NCBI GenBank assembly: GCA_963744305.1
Contig: CAVUTF010000043.1
Location: 17,379-81,378, forward strand
Length of the DNA: 64,000 bases
From: FEN-1219 sp963744305
GTDB lineage: Bacteria; Pseudomonadota; Gammaproteobacteria; Steroidobacterales; Rariloculaceae
Reading direction: 5' to 3'
Positions 10,910 to 20,059 of the stretch are shown here, in pieces; the first letter of the stretch is position 1; each line of letters begins with the position of its first letter. The notes beneath the pieces were generated by a model that worked only from the letters and a program-made list of their open reading frames with translations, did no database searches and had not been told where the DNA came from. A program made the translations under genes and the position numbers.

Positions 10910-11127
10910 CAATCCCTGTGCAGCCGCGGGGCGCGGCATCTCCCATTTCGTTCAAATTTTTTCCCTGTATATACGCACCCTGACCGCTTGGTGCAATGCA
11001 CTAAGCGTGCAGCAACGCGGCGGAAACGGGCGCCGCGCCTTACCCGGTGCGGCCCGTGGGTCGCATCGACATGCGCCGACCGCGCTGGTTATCCTGTCCC
11101 CAGTTTTTGCATAAGGGGAGCATTAAG

Positions 11128-12346
11128 GTGCGAATGTACTGGGCTGCCGCCGCTGCGGCCGCGGCCATCCTATCTAGCGGCACCCCGTGCGCACAAGAGG
11201 TGCGTTCTTCGCCGCCGCTACCACAGTTCCCCCAAGTCTATGAGACCTCCGAGCAAAAGATCCGCGTCGAGCTCTTGGCGGAGGGTCTTGCGAATCCTTG
11301 GAGCATCGCATTCTTGCCCGACGGAGCCCTCCTGATCACCGAGCGGGCCGGACAGCTGCGTATCTTTCGCAACGGGACGCTCGACCCGCAGCCCATCGCT
11401 GGAACGCCGGAGGTGAAGATCACGACGCTCGGCGGTTTGCTCGAGGTGCTGCTCCATCCGCGCTTTGCCGACAACCGGCTCATCTATTTGAGCTACTCGA
11501 AGGCTGGGGAGGAAAACCTTTCGACGACTGCGATCGCGCGCGGCCGGCTCGACGGCAGGCAAGCTCGTGGACATGCGCGAGATCTTCGTCGCAAACAGCT
11601 GGAGCGCCTCACCGACGAACTTCGGCGGCCGCATGGTGTTCGGTCGCGACGGCAAGCTCTACGTCACGATCGGCGAACGTCAGGAGCAAGAGCGCGCGCA
11701 GAACGGACAGGACCTCGGCGGCAAGGTGCTGCGGCTCAACGAGGACGGCAGCGTGCCGGCCGACAATCCGTTCGTTGGCAAGCCGGGCATGAAACCAGAG
11801 ATCTATTCCCTCGGTCATCGCAGCCCGCAGGGGCTCGCAGTGCATCCGGACACAGGCGCGCTCTGGGAAAACGAGCACGGTCCGCTCGGCGGCGACGAGA
11901 TCAACATAGTGCTGCCGGGCCGCAATTACGGTTGGCCGCTCGTCACTTACGGCCGGACGTACGAAGGCGAGCCGATCAGCGACGCGACATCGCGGCCCGA
12001 TCTCGAGCCCCCGTTCATGTATTGGGTGCCTTCGATCGCGATCTCCGGGCTCACGTTCTACACGGGCGACCGGTTCCCCGCGTGGAAGGGCAATGCGTTC
12101 GTAGGATCGATGATGCACGGCCGGATTCGCTGGACGGGCCATATCGAGCGGCTCACGTTCAATGACAAAGGGTTATCGATCACTCGCGAGCCGATCTTGA
12201 CGGAGATCAAGCAACGAATTCGCGACGTGCGCATGGGACCCGACGGGTTGCTCTACGTCCTGACCGATCAGAACCCCGGCGTGCTGCTGCGCATCGGCCC
12301 GCCGAGTAGAAACCGGGTCAGGCACGGTGTCAGGCACCGTGCCTGA
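11128..12346 (+). CDS. PQQ-dependent sugar (aldose/sorbosone) dehydrogenase family protein, exported; one frameshift
   Basis: Soluble GSDH-type six-bladed propeller that oxidises aldose sugars in the periplasm with PQQ; the exact substrate is unknown. GTG 11128 is chosen because GGGGAG lies seven bases upstream; it opens an Ala-rich signal peptide (VRMYWAAAAAAAAILSSG). Family motifs follow: GLANPWSIAFLPDGALLITER, GGLLEVLLHPRFADNRLIY, the SLGHRSPQGLAVHPDTG and ENEHGPLGGDEIN block near the active site, and PSIAISGLTFYTGD. An inserted base near 11553 (GGCAGGCAAG) breaks the frame after ~140 codons. The last dozen codons lie in a REP-like palindrome shared with the convergent MBL gene, so the native C-terminus may be altered. 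Confidence 0.85.
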
Positions 12347-12348
12347 CC
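12314..12348. repeat. REP-like palindrome, copy 2
   Basis: GGGTCAGGCACGG, a second GTCAGGCACC and the complementary GTGCCTGACCC, forming a hairpin between two convergent genes. It overlaps the last codons of the sugar dehydrogenase and ends six bases before the stop of the MBL gene, so it may also act as a bidirectional terminator. Confidence 0.85.
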
Positions 12349-12353
12349 CGATT

Positions 12354-13422
12354 TCAGCGGTAGAGCTTCAGGTTTTCGTAGGCAGCTTCGACGTTGTTGC
12401 GCCTCAGCCGCTCGTAGTTTGCCCACTCGCGGTAGTCCGAAAGCAGCACGCTCTCCTTGAGCTCGCTCACCGACTTGCCCGCGGCCATGCCAGCGGCGAC
12501 CGCCGTCGTGAGCGCTTCGAAGTACTCGCGCGTGGCGGTGACATCGGGCTTCGCGAACAGCGCGCCGTGGCCGGGCGCGAGCACATCGAAGTCGAGCGCC
12601 TCCACGGTGCGGTACGACTTGATCCACTCCGCGAGCGGGCTGCCGTCGAAGGGTCCGCACGCCGACGGCAACGATCGGATGTTGTCCGTTACGAGCGCGT
12701 CGGCGAGGAACTCGGTTGCGAACAGCACGCGCTCCTCCGGAAACAGCATCACCGTGGCGTCGTCGGCATGATTCAAGCCCGGGTGCACGAGCTCGACGGT
12801 CTTGCCGCCGAGCTCGATTCGCATGCGCTGCGAGTACAGCAAGTTCGGCGGCTGGATCTCCGCTTGCATCTCCTGCGGGGTCACGACGTTGTCGCCGTCG
12901 CGATCGAACATCGCGAAGAAGCCGCGCGAGAACCCGCAAACACCGGGCCTGGCCTGCGTCGGGATATCGATGTCCTCGAAATCGAATCGCGCCGTTGTTG
13001 TTGCGGTCGATCATGTCGCCCGGCATCTGCGGATAGCGGCCGTCCATGTTGCGAGCCATGTTCTCGTGCGCGACGAACTGCGCGGTCGCGGCGAAAACCT
13101 TGCCGCCTTGCGCATGATCGAAGTGGCTGTGGCTGTAGACGACGTAGCGTACGGGCTGGCCGAACCGCGCATCGAGCTCGCCCTTGAGCCAGGTCGAAAA
13201 TTCGGTAGAGATCGGATCGCCGAGGATGATGCCTTCGGCGGTGACGAGAAAGATCGTGTGCCAGTTGCCGTTGCTCGCGCGGTAGAGATCCCCAGTGATC
13301 GGCGTGATCGAGCGCGCGACGGGGCGCGGTTGCCCGAGAACTGGCGCCGCCGCGAGCACCCCGGCCAGGAAGGCGGCTAAGCCGGCCGTGAGATTGGGGC
13401 GGAAATCCCGGAGCGTCGTCAT
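12354..13422 (-). CDS. Exported MBL-fold metallo-hydrolase with two inserted EF-hand loops; one frameshift
   Basis: Signal peptide (LTAGLAAFLAGVLAAAPVLG) then a metallo-beta-lactamase fold: NGNWHTIFLVTAEG, the zinc motif HSHFDHAQG, HPGLNHADDATVML and the later ATEFLADAL and LAPGHGALF elements. Between the first metal motif and the distal half (reconstructed residues ~138-170) there are two 12-residue EF-hand-type loops, DRNNNGAIRFED and the canonical DRDGDNVVTPQE, about 23 residues apart. Such an insertion is not usual for this fold and suggests calcium binding. An extra T near 12977 (CGATTTCGAG) shifts the frame inside the first EF-hand; without it the protein is continuous at ~355 residues. 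Substrate unknown. Confidence 0.8.
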
Positions 13423-13434
13423 CGAGCGGCGATT

Positions 13435-14193
13435 CTAATACGCGCGTCTAATACGCGCGCCCCCGGCCGCGGCGAGCAACCCGAACAGAGTCCACCAGGA
13501 CATCGCTCCGCCGCCACCGCTCACGTAGGTGGTGGAGACGGGCGGTGCCGCCACTGCGACGCCGTCGCGAGCCGAATCCTCGAGCGGCAGCAGTGAGAGC
13601 GCGGCCGACTCGCGCGGCCCGAACTCATCGAGGAGCTCGCCGCTGACCGCATCGTACAGCTCGATCAATACGTCGTACTGTCCCGTGGAGTAGCCGGTCA
13701 CGAGCTCGGTCTCGACTTCATAGTCGTCGTCGGGATCGGTGCCCCAGATCCGAAAGTCCATGGTCGTGTAGAGGTGCTCCCACGCCGTGCCGTCGGCGCT
13801 CAAGAAAATCTGCACGTAGACGAGGGTGTTGTCGAAGATGGTGTCCGCGTCGAACTGCACGCGCAGATAGTGGTAGTAGCCGTCCCGATCGAGGTCTTGG
13901 AAGAGCTCGGTGCTCGCCTCGAAAATCCACGCGTCGCCGAACGCGGTCGACTGGACCGCATTGGGGCCGGCGCTTTTCGGTTGAATCCTGGATTGCTTCG
14001 CGGAACGGTGTTCCTCGAGTGTGAACGGGTCGCGAAGCTCGTCGGGCGCGCGTTCCCTCGAGAAACCTTCGGTCGAGCGGATCACGCGTTCCTCTTCCGC
14101 CGCACCGTGGGCGCTTTGTCCGGCCGCGGCAGCTGCCGCCGCGGCTGCCAACCAAACGAGCCAGCTGAAAGATCGCAGGTTGCAAGCCATCAT
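13435..14193 (-). CDS. Choice-of-anchor-H-like surface protein with GlyGly-CTERM-like tail
   Basis: 252 residues from ATG 14193, selected because GGGGAGG lies six bases upstream. Signal peptide with a poly-Ala core, then a ~130-residue acidic domain (WIFEASTELFQDLDRDGYYH, IFLSADGTAWEHLYTT, YDVLIELYDAVSGELLDE) that I recognise as the choice-of-anchor H type found just before C-terminal sorting signals in Shewanella and Vibrio. The tail is SGGGG, a hydrophobic helix (MSWWTLFGLLAAAGG) and ARIRRAY, fitting GlyGly-CTERM processing. It shares this tail type with the giant protein ending at 6121. Intact. Function unknown; surface display is inferred. Confidence 0.8.
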   Translation of the reverse strand: MMACNLRSFSWLVWLAAAAAAAAAGQSAHGAAEEERVIRSTEGFSRERAPDELRDPFTLEEHRSAKQSRIQPKSAGPNAVQSTAFGDAWIFEASTELFQDLDRDGYYHYLRVQFDADTIFDNTLVYVQIFLSADGTAWEHLYTTMDFRIWGTDPDDDYEVETELVTGYSTGQYDVLIELYDAVSGELLDEFGPRESAALSLLPLEDSARDGVAVAAPPVSTTYVSGGGGAMSWWTLFGLLAAAGGARIRRAY

Positions 14194-14386
14194 GACGAGC
14201 CTCCCCGGCACAGCGTGGTGCCGACGGGCTCATTAAAATCCGCCGAGGCTGAACGGCAGCTGAGGATCGCCGCCATGAGCGCCGAGGAGGGCTTGCGGCG
14301 AGGTTTTGGTAAACCCCGGGAAGGCGCTCGGCGTCGCGGTTAGTCTAGTTGTCGCGGGAGCGGGGGCGACTGCCGGAGCCCGAGTC

Positions 14387-14740
14387 CTACTGCGGCGCAG
14401 CCGCTGGTGGCCCGACCGGAGCGATCGGTCCGATGTTCTCGTTGAACACTTTGAGCACGGCTTCGACCTCTGCGACGGCCCCGTTGTTGCGGACGACGTA
14501 GGCGCTCTTCATGAGCGGGGAGGCGCTGTCGCCGCCGGCCGCCGCGAGCTCCGCTTGCAGGCAGCTCGTGTACGCCTTCATCGCTTCGAAATACCTGCCG
14601 ACCGCCGCGGTGATCTTTTGCCGGTCGCCGTCCGACACGTTTTTGTTCGGTACTTGTACCAATGGCGGGTTAGTGCACGCGAAACCCGTCGAGGCCAGGC
14701 CGCAGAGCAGTGCGGTAACGAATAACTTGCTCGGTGTCAT
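14387..14740 (-). CDS. Small exported protein of unknown function
   Basis: 117 residues from ATG 14740 with GGAGG six bases upstream. An N-terminal signal ends near STGFACTNPP; the Cys could be a lipidation site but the lipobox is poor. The mature part is helical (KITAAVGRYFEAMKAYTSCLQAEL) with a Pro/Ala-rich end. No family recognised. It is divergent from the NTF2-like gene at 14852. Confidence 0.65.
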   Translation of the reverse strand: MTPSKLFVTALLCGLASTGFACTNPPLVQVPNKNVSDGDRQKITAAVGRYFEAMKAYTSCLQAELAAAGGDSASPLMKSAYVVRNNGAVAEVEAVLKVFNENIGPIAPVGPPAAAPQ

Positions 14741-14851
14741 CGTATCCTCCGTGAGTCTCGCCGCCATCTTCCCTCAATCCTCGATGCTCAACCAGTCTTT
14801 CTGCGCGCGGAGTAAGATTTCGGCCTTCGAACGAACTCTTGGGGATACGTC

Positions 14852-15421
14852 ATGCAGCTGTGGAAGATCGTCGCCGGTGCTCTCGGAGCCGTCGGGCTGT
14901 TCTTTCTCGGAGTCGTTTGGGCCCAGCAAGGCGGAGGAACAACGGTCGCGCTCACGGCGCAAGACTACGCGGAGATCGAGCAGCTGATTTATCGCTATGG
15001 TCTCGCGATCGACACCTGCTCCGGCCTCGGATACGACTACGCCGATCTGTACACCGCCGACGGTGTCTTCGTGGACGATTTCACGGATGAAGGATTTGCC
15101 GCCGACGGGCTCGTGCGCGCCGTCGGGCGCGAGCAGCTCGCCCGCGCAGCCGGCGGCGGGGATCGCGGGTGCGAGAACGTCGGCTGGAAGGATTGGAGCC
15201 ATCTGATGGTCAATCCCGTGATCACGCCGACGGCGGAGGGCGCGGCGGCGAAGACCGTTGCCGTCGTGATCGGCGAGCAGGGCCCGAACCATGTGCAGCG
15301 CTTCGGCGGCTACGAGGACGAGCTCGTCAAGACGCGAGACGGCTGGCGGTTCAAGAAGCGCATCCATGTCCGCAACAAGGCGTGGAGTCACCCGTTGCTG
15401 CAGTCGGAGGACTTGAACTAG
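14852..15421 (+). CDS. Exported NTF2/SnoaL-like domain protein
   Basis: 189 residues with a signal/TM segment (IVAGALGAVGLFFLGVVWAQ) followed by an SnoaL_4-like cone fold: LTAQDYAEIEQLIYRYGLAID at the first helix, the DYADLYTADGVFVDD strand and a terminal KTRDGWRFKKRIHVRNKAW. Such folds serve as small-molecule isomerases, dehydratases or binding domains; here the substrate is unknown. It is followed 61 bp later by a lipoprotein gene on the same strand. Confidence 0.75.
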   Translation: MQLWKIVAGALGAVGLFFLGVVWAQQGGGTTVALTAQDYAEIEQLIYRYGLAIDTCSGLGYDYADLYTADGVFVDDFTDEGFAADGLVRAVGREQLARAAGGGDRGCENVGWKDWSHLMVNPVITPTAEGAAAKTVAVVIGEQGPNHVQRFGGYEDELVKTRDGWRFKKRIHVRNKAWSHPLLQSEDLN

Positions 15422-15482
15422 GAGACTCGGAGATCCCGGCTATACTTTTGTACGGAACGTGCGGCATTCCCGGAGAGATCAG

Positions 15483-16547
15483 ATGGGCACGACGACTCAT
15501 GCACGCCTTTTGTTGTTGACATTGCTCGCTGCGGTGCTCGCGGCTTGCACGCCATCGTCGTCGGACGATGCGCCAGGCGCGACGGCAGCCGCATCGCCGT
15601 GGCTCACGCCATGGGGGCATCCCGACCTGCAAGGCACCTGGTCGAGCGACGACGTCCGCGGAATACCGCTGCAGCGCCCCGTCGAGCTCGGCACGCGCTC
15701 GGAGCTCACGGACGAGGAGTTCGCGAACCGCGAGAAAGAGAACAATGAGGAGGTCACGCGGCTTGCCGCGGGTGGGACCGCGTTCCTCGCGGAGCGCGGA
15801 GTGCGCAGCTTTCGCCAGACCTCGCTCGTCGTCGATCCGCCGGACGGGCGCATTCCTGCGTTGACCCAAGCGGGTCAGGAGCGCACGGACGCGACCGGCG
15901 CGGTTCGCGGCGCGCGCCCGGCATCGTGGCATGACCGCAGCCTCTACGATCGCTGCATCACAAGGGGCGTCGTCGGCTCGATCTTGCCTGTCATCTACGG
16001 GAACGGCCTCGAGATTCTGCAAACACCCGACGCCGTCGCGATTCGCTACGAGATGATTCACGAGACCCGGGTGATTCCGCTAGACGGCCGGCCGCACATC
16101 GATTCCAGCATTCGTTCCTACATGGGCGATGCGCGCGGGCATTGGGAAGGCGACACGCTCGTCGTCGAGACGTCGAATTTCGTCGGCCGCACCGGCATCG
16201 GCTTGAACGGCAATGGCCCGCCGAGCACGCCTGCGATGCGCTTGGTCGAGAGGTTCCGGCGCGTCGCGGAGGATCGCATCGACTACGAGGTCGTGGTCGA
16301 CGATCCCGAGACCTATACGGCGCCGTTCAGGATTGCGTTTCCGATCACCCCGCAGCCCGACTATCAGGTGCTGCCGTACGAGTGCCACGAGGGCAACGCG
16401 GCGCTGCGCAATATCTTGAGTGCGGCGCGCGCTGAAGAACGCGCGATCGAAGAAGCCGCCGCGAAGGGCTTGCCGGCGCCGCAGTCGGTGTGGCGCGATC
16501 CGGGCCGCGGTGAGCGCGGCGACGTATACAGCGCGCCGCGGGAGTAA
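15483..16547 (+). CDS. Lipoprotein of the 'WEGDTLVVET' family (paralogue 1 of 5)
   Basis: 354 residues from ATG 15483, preferred over upstream starts because GGAGA lies six bases before it and it opens a lipoprotein signal with lipobox LAAC. The mature protein has the family signature GHWEGDTLVVETSNF, an N-terminal WGHPDLQGTWSSDDV motif, a VERFRR motif and a terminal HEGNAALRNILSAAR. I know this as a common unnamed secreted family of uncultured proteobacteria and acidobacteria. Four relatives lie at 40441-41275, 44615-45508, 45552-46332 and 52993-53754. This copy is the longest and has no adjacent DUF6152 partner. Function unknown. Confidence 0.75.
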   Translation: MGTTTHARLLLLTLLAAVLAACTPSSSDDAPGATAAASPWLTPWGHPDLQGTWSSDDVRGIPLQRPVELGTRSELTDEEFANREKENNEEVTRLAAGGTAFLAERGVRSFRQTSLVVDPPDGRIPALTQAGQERTDATGAVRGARPASWHDRSLYDRCITRGVVGSILPVIYGNGLEILQTPDAVAIRYEMIHETRVIPLDGRPHIDSSIRSYMGDARGHWEGDTLVVETSNFVGRTGIGLNGNGPPSTPAMRLVERFRRVAEDRIDYEVVVDDPETYTAPFRIAFPITPQPDYQVLPYECHEGNAALRNILSAARAEERAIEEAAAKGLPAPQSVWRDPGRGERGDVYSAPRE

Positions 16548-16559
16548 CGTCTCCGCCGA

Positions 16560-17033
16560 CTAGAAGCCGACGTGCTCTTCGAAATCCGCCATCATTGACT
16601 GCCAGAGCTCGAAATTCTTCTCGAAATTCGTCTTCGTGATGCCGCCGGCGGTGTTGACGTCCATCTGCAACCACGGATCGTCCTCGGAGTCGAGGTAGGC
16701 GCTCGCGAAGCGTTGCTCTTCGTTCCAGTCGTCGAGCACTTCGAGAGTCGTTCCATCCGCAAGATCGTAGCCGGACGCGAACCGCAGCGACTGGCAGCGC
16801 TTGTTCTTCGTGCAGCCGTAGAACGTGATGTTGAACTCGACGCCGCCGGCGCTCGAGCGAATCATCGGATCTCCGACGTTATCTTTGTCGAGGCGAGCTT
16901 GGAAGCCCAGCGCCTGAATGATCGTGACCAGTGAGCTCGGATCTTCGGCGCTCACGATCGTCTGCTCTGCGGCATTGGCCGCGAAGCTTGCACAGAAAAG
17001 GACAGCGATGACACGCGAGATTCTGATCGTCAT
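16560..17033 (-). CDS. YbjN-domain protein, exported
   Basis: 157 residues: short signal peptide (VIAVLFCASFAANAAEQ), then a YbjN-type fold (DPSSLVTIIQALGFQARLDKDNVGDP, ITFYGCTKNKRCQSLRFASGY, WNEEQRFASAYLD). YbjN domains resemble type III secretion chaperones and are annotated as putative sensory transduction regulators; the role of exported versions is unknown. The pair of Cys around KNKR is conserved in exported members. Convergent with the preceding lipoprotein gene (12 bp apart). Confidence 0.75.
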   Translation of the reverse strand: MTIRISRVIAVLFCASFAANAAEQTIVSAEDPSSLVTIIQALGFQARLDKDNVGDPMIRSSAGGVEFNITFYGCTKNKRCQSLRFASGYDLADGTTLEVLDDWNEEQRFASAYLDSEDDPWLQMDVNTAGGITKTNFEKNFELWQSMMADFEEHVGF

Positions 17034-17101
17034 TTGACAGCTCCGATGCCGTGGCGCCGCAGATCATCGCTCTGCGCGACGTCGCCGAAGCATCGAACGC
17101 G

Positions 17102-17296
17102 TCACGGTTTGCCCGTGAAGTCGGCCTCGAGGAGCGTCAGCAAATCCCGGAGCCGGGTGATCGTGTGGCAGCCGGCGCCCGGAGCTGCTCCGAGCAAGAT
17201 GGGCGTAAGACCGGCGCGTCGAGCGCCTTCGACTGTCTTCGCGTGCGCGAAGGGCCGCGCGGTGACTCTTTCAGAGGTCCTTTTCCATTCGGACAT
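17102..17296 (-). pseudogene. Possible C-terminal remnant of a HAD-type hydrolase
   Basis: A 64-codon frame overlapping the last 26 bp of the GNAT gene. Its second half (VEGARRAGLTPILLG ... ITRLRDLLTLLEA) resembles the C-terminal end of HAD phosphatases, where a helix after the GD motif is followed by a short strand and a capping helix. The catalytic N-terminus is absent, so this is at best a fragment; a chance resemblance is possible. Confidence 0.3.
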
Positions 17297-17687
17297 GCTC
17301 GATTCCCGCCTCGTAGAAATGCTCGCCGCTTCCGCGGTACCCGAGCCGCTCGTAAAAAGGCAGCGCGCCGATCTGCGCGTGGCACCAGACCTTGTCGAGG
17401 TGCCATCGCCGAGCGATGTCGTGCAGGCGGTCCATCAACGCCGCGCCGACTCCGTGGCCGCGATGAGGCGCGATGACGGCGACGCGGCCGATCTTGCCGT
17501 CGCGGTCGATGCGGCCCGTGCCGATGGCCACATCGTCGTCGCCGAATGCGAGCACGTGCGTGCAATGGCGATCTCGATCGTCGATCTCGAGATCCTCGGG
17601 GACGCGCTGCTCATCGACAAAAACGGCAAACCGGATGCGGCGAATGTCCGCATGGTCCGCATCGAAATCCGCGGTTCGCACGTGCAT
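17271..17687 (-). CDS. GNAT-family N-acetyltransferase (ElaA-like)
   Basis: 138 residues. Acetyl-CoA-dependent N-acetyltransferase: RIRFAVFVDEQRVPEDLEID at the N-terminus, the acetyl-CoA-binding stretch VAVIAPHRGHGVGAALMDRL (the Q/RxxGxG/A site) and a C-terminal GALPFYERLGYRGSGEHFYEAGIEHVRMEKDL-type end, as in ElaA. Substrate not predictable. Intact, about 35 bp from the next minus-strand gene. Confidence 0.85.
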   Translation of the reverse strand: MHVRTADFDADHADIRRIRFAVFVDEQRVPEDLEIDDRDRHCTHVLAFGDDDVAIGTGRIDRDGKIGRVAVIAPHRGHGVGAALMDRLHDIARRWHLDKVWCHAQIGALPFYERLGYRGSGEHFYEAGIEHVRMEKDL

Positions 17688-17721
17688 AGCTAGTGTGGGA
17701 GCGTCTCGGCCGACCGACAGC

Positions 17722-18102
17722 CTAGCAGCAGGAGCATCCGTGCTTCGGTCCGTGTCCTTCCGCGAGCACGCGGCCGCCCGTGTCCACGAGTGTAATCGGA
17801 AGATGGCGGCCGTCTTCGAGCCTCAGAGTGAGCGTCGCTCCGACGAGCTCGGCCGCATGCGGGACATCGTCGAGCCCGACCGACCCTTCGATTCGATGCA
17901 GCCCCGGCACGGGTAAGCCCGAGAGCGCCATGCCCTGGTACCGGCTGATCCGGTAGCGGACCGAGCGAAAGGTCTGCTCACCGCGAATGAGCTCACCCAC
18001 TCCGGCACACTCTTCGACAAGCTTCAAAGCGTACGCTCCTCCAGCATAGCCCTGAGCATTGTACTGAACGTTCGGCTTATGATGATGGCCTGCGTTTTGC
18101 AC
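17722..18102 (-). CDS. Hypothetical protein with C-terminal Cys cluster (HGCSCC)
   Basis: Up to 126 residues. The body (VGELIRGEQTFRSVRYRISRYQGMALSG... and GATLTLRLEDGRHLPITLVDTGG) looks like a small beta-rich domain; the end KHGCSCC could bind a metal. The assigned start at 18102 is uncertain because the first ~25 codons overlap the promoter region of the divergent ypfJ gene. No family recognised. Confidence 0.55.
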   Translation of the reverse strand: MQNAGHHHKPNVQYNAQGYAGGAYALKLVEECAGVGELIRGEQTFRSVRYRISRYQGMALSGLPVPGLHRIEGSVGLDDVPHAAELVGATLTLRLEDGRHLPITLVDTGGRVLAEGHGPKHGCSCC

Positions 18103-18149
18103 GCACCGAATTCGGTGTTCGACCGACGAACGTCGTCAAGGAGCGATTC

Positions 18150-19004
18150 ATGCGCTGGAAAGATTTGCGCCGCAGCAGCAACGTCCGCGACTATCGCGGC
18201 GCCCGCGCCGGATTTCCGGTGCGCCTCGGTCTCGGTGGGCGCCGCGGCGGCGGGCTGGGTATCATCGTGCTCCTCGTCGTCGTGTTTCTGATCGGCGGTC
18301 CCGAAGCCCTGAACTTCCTGCTCGGAGGCGGCACACCGGCGCCGAGCAGCCAGCAGGCGTCGCGGCCCGCGGATCCGAACGACGAGGCGGGTCAATTCGT
18401 GGCCGCGATTCTCGGCAGCACCGAGGATGTGTGGACGCAGACATTCGCGGCTTCCGGGGAGCGTTACTCGCCGCCGGCGCTCACGCTGTTCGACGGAGCC
18501 GTGCAATCCGCGTGCGGGTTCGCGAGCTCGGCGGTGGGTCCGTTCTATTGCCCGGCCGATCGGCTCGTCTATCTCGATACGTCGTTCTTCAACGATCTCG
18601 CGCGGCTCGGCGGACCGGGAGATTTCGCAGCGGCCTACGTGATCGGGCACGAGATCGGCCATCACGTGCAGAATCTGCTCGGCACGGCCGACCAAGTGCG
18701 AGCGGCGCAGCAACGCGAGGGCCAGGCCGGCGCGAACCGGCTTCAGGTGGCGATGGAGCTGCAGGCCGATTGCTTTGCCGGCGTGTGGGCGCACCACGCG
18801 AATCGGCAGTCCCAGGTGCTCGAGCCTGGCGACATCGAGGAGGGCTTAGCGGCCGCCCAAGCGATCGGCGACGATCGTCTGCAACGAAGCGCCGGGCGCA
18901 GCGTCGCGCCCGATTCGTTCACGCACGGTTCCTCGGAGCAGCGGCAACGCTGGCTTTCCACCGGCCTGCAGAGCGGTGATCCGTCGGCATGCGACACTTT
19001 CTAG
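18150..19004 (+). CDS. ypfJ: YpfJ-type neutral zinc metallopeptidase
   Basis: 284 residues, the usual length of the KPN_02809/YpfJ family. MRWKDLRRSSNVRDYRG at the start is characteristic, followed by one TM segment (LGIIVLLVVVFLIGG), a linker and the periplasmic peptidase domain with the zinc site HEIGHH, a conserved FYCPADRLVYLD before it, and MELQADCFAGVWAHHAN after it, where the third ligand Glu lies. C-terminal FTHGSSEQRQRWLSTGL is also typical. Physiological substrates are not established. Intact; folD starts 18 bp downstream, suggesting co-transcription. Confidence 0.93.
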   Translation: MRWKDLRRSSNVRDYRGARAGFPVRLGLGGRRGGGLGIIVLLVVVFLIGGPEALNFLLGGGTPAPSSQQASRPADPNDEAGQFVAAILGSTEDVWTQTFAASGERYSPPALTLFDGAVQSACGFASSAVGPFYCPADRLVYLDTSFFNDLARLGGPGDFAAAYVIGHEIGHHVQNLLGTADQVRAAQQREGQAGANRLQVAMELQADCFAGVWAHHANRQSQVLEPGDIEEGLAAAQAIGDDRLQRSAGRSVAPDSFTHGSSEQRQRWLSTGLQSGDPSACDTF

Positions 19005-19022
19005 CAACTAAAGACCCTACGA

Positions 19023-19904
19023 ATGAAAGACAACCGGCTTCTGGATGGCAGAGTCGTGCGCGAGCGCATCTTGAACGACGTCGCGGAGCGCGTTCGATCG
19101 GCGTTGGAGAAGCACACGATGGGCCGCCTCATCTCGGTCAGCATCGGCGAGAACAAGGCCGCTGCCGTTTACGTGCGAGGACAGGCTAGCGCGGCCAAGA
19201 AAGTCGGCATTCGTTTCGACGAGCAGAACTGGCCTAGCAATCTGACGCAGGATGAGTGCAAAGCACGGATCGTCGCGATGAACGATGATCCGGACGTCCT
19301 CGGCGTGATTCTTCAGCGGCCGGTGCCTAGTCAGATCCGCGTGCGCTCGCTCGCTTCCGCTGTCCATCCGTTCAAGGACGTCGAAGGGATGAATCCGGCT
19401 TCGATCGGCGACATCGTCTACAACGACCTCGCGCTCGCGCCGTGTACTGCCGCGGCATCCGTGGAGCTCATCAAAGAGACCGGCCTGAATCTCCACGGCC
19501 TCGAGGTCGTGATGATCGGCCACTCCGAGATCGTCGGTAAGCCTGCGGCGTTCATGCTGATGGCGGAAGGCGCGACGGTCACCGTCTGCCATCACCTCAC
19601 GCGCTCCGTCGCCTCGCACTCGCGCCGGGCAGACGCGGTGCTCGTGGCCGTAGGCCGGCCGAGATTTCTGCGTGCCGACATGGTGAAGCCGGGCGCGGCT
19701 GTGATCGACATCGGCATCAACCAAATCACCGCTGAGAACGGCGAGACTAAGATCGTCGGCGACGTCGATACAGACAACGTAAAAGAGGTCGCGAGCTGGG
19801 TGACGCCGGTTCCCGGTGGCGTCGGACCCGTCACGGTTGCGATGTTCATGCGCAACGCGATCACCGCGCACGGCAAGCAGCTCGCCGCGGGTTGGCTCGA
19901 CTGA
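19023..19904 (+). CDS. folD: Bifunctional methylenetetrahydrofolate dehydrogenase / methenyl-THF cyclohydrolase
   Basis: Interconverts 5,10-methylene- and 10-formyl-tetrahydrofolate in cytosolic one-carbon metabolism. 293 residues, normal for FolD. Seen: YVRGQASAAKKVGI with the Tyr/Lys active-site pair, VLGVILQRPVPSQI (QLPLP-equivalent, here QRPVP), DVEGMNP, GHSEIVGKPAAFML (NADP-binding GxSxxxGxP) and the C-terminal PVPGGVGPVTVAMFMRN. QRPVP and GHSEIVGKP vary from the E. coli QLPLP and GASNIVGRP, but the catalytic Lys and the glycine-rich elements are present. Eighteen bp after ypfJ. Confidence 0.93.
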   Translation: MKDNRLLDGRVVRERILNDVAERVRSALEKHTMGRLISVSIGENKAAAVYVRGQASAAKKVGIRFDEQNWPSNLTQDECKARIVAMNDDPDVLGVILQRPVPSQIRVRSLASAVHPFKDVEGMNPASIGDIVYNDLALAPCTAAASVELIKETGLNLHGLEVVMIGHSEIVGKPAAFMLMAEGATVTVCHHLTRSVASHSRRADAVLVAVGRPRFLRADMVKPGAAVIDIGINQITAENGETKIVGDVDTDNVKEVASWVTPVPGGVGPVTVAMFMRNAITAHGKQLAAGWLD

Positions 19905-20059
19905 AGTCGCCGTCAGGCAGCGCGTATCGCCGGCGAAATCAGCCCGCGAGCGCGCGTGGTCGTATTGAGAAAAAATGAGAGTTCGACCGTATCATCCGCG
20001 ATAGTATTACCGTCCTTTACAGCGCCCGTCGAAGAAAGCTCGTCACCCCGGAGGCAGTC

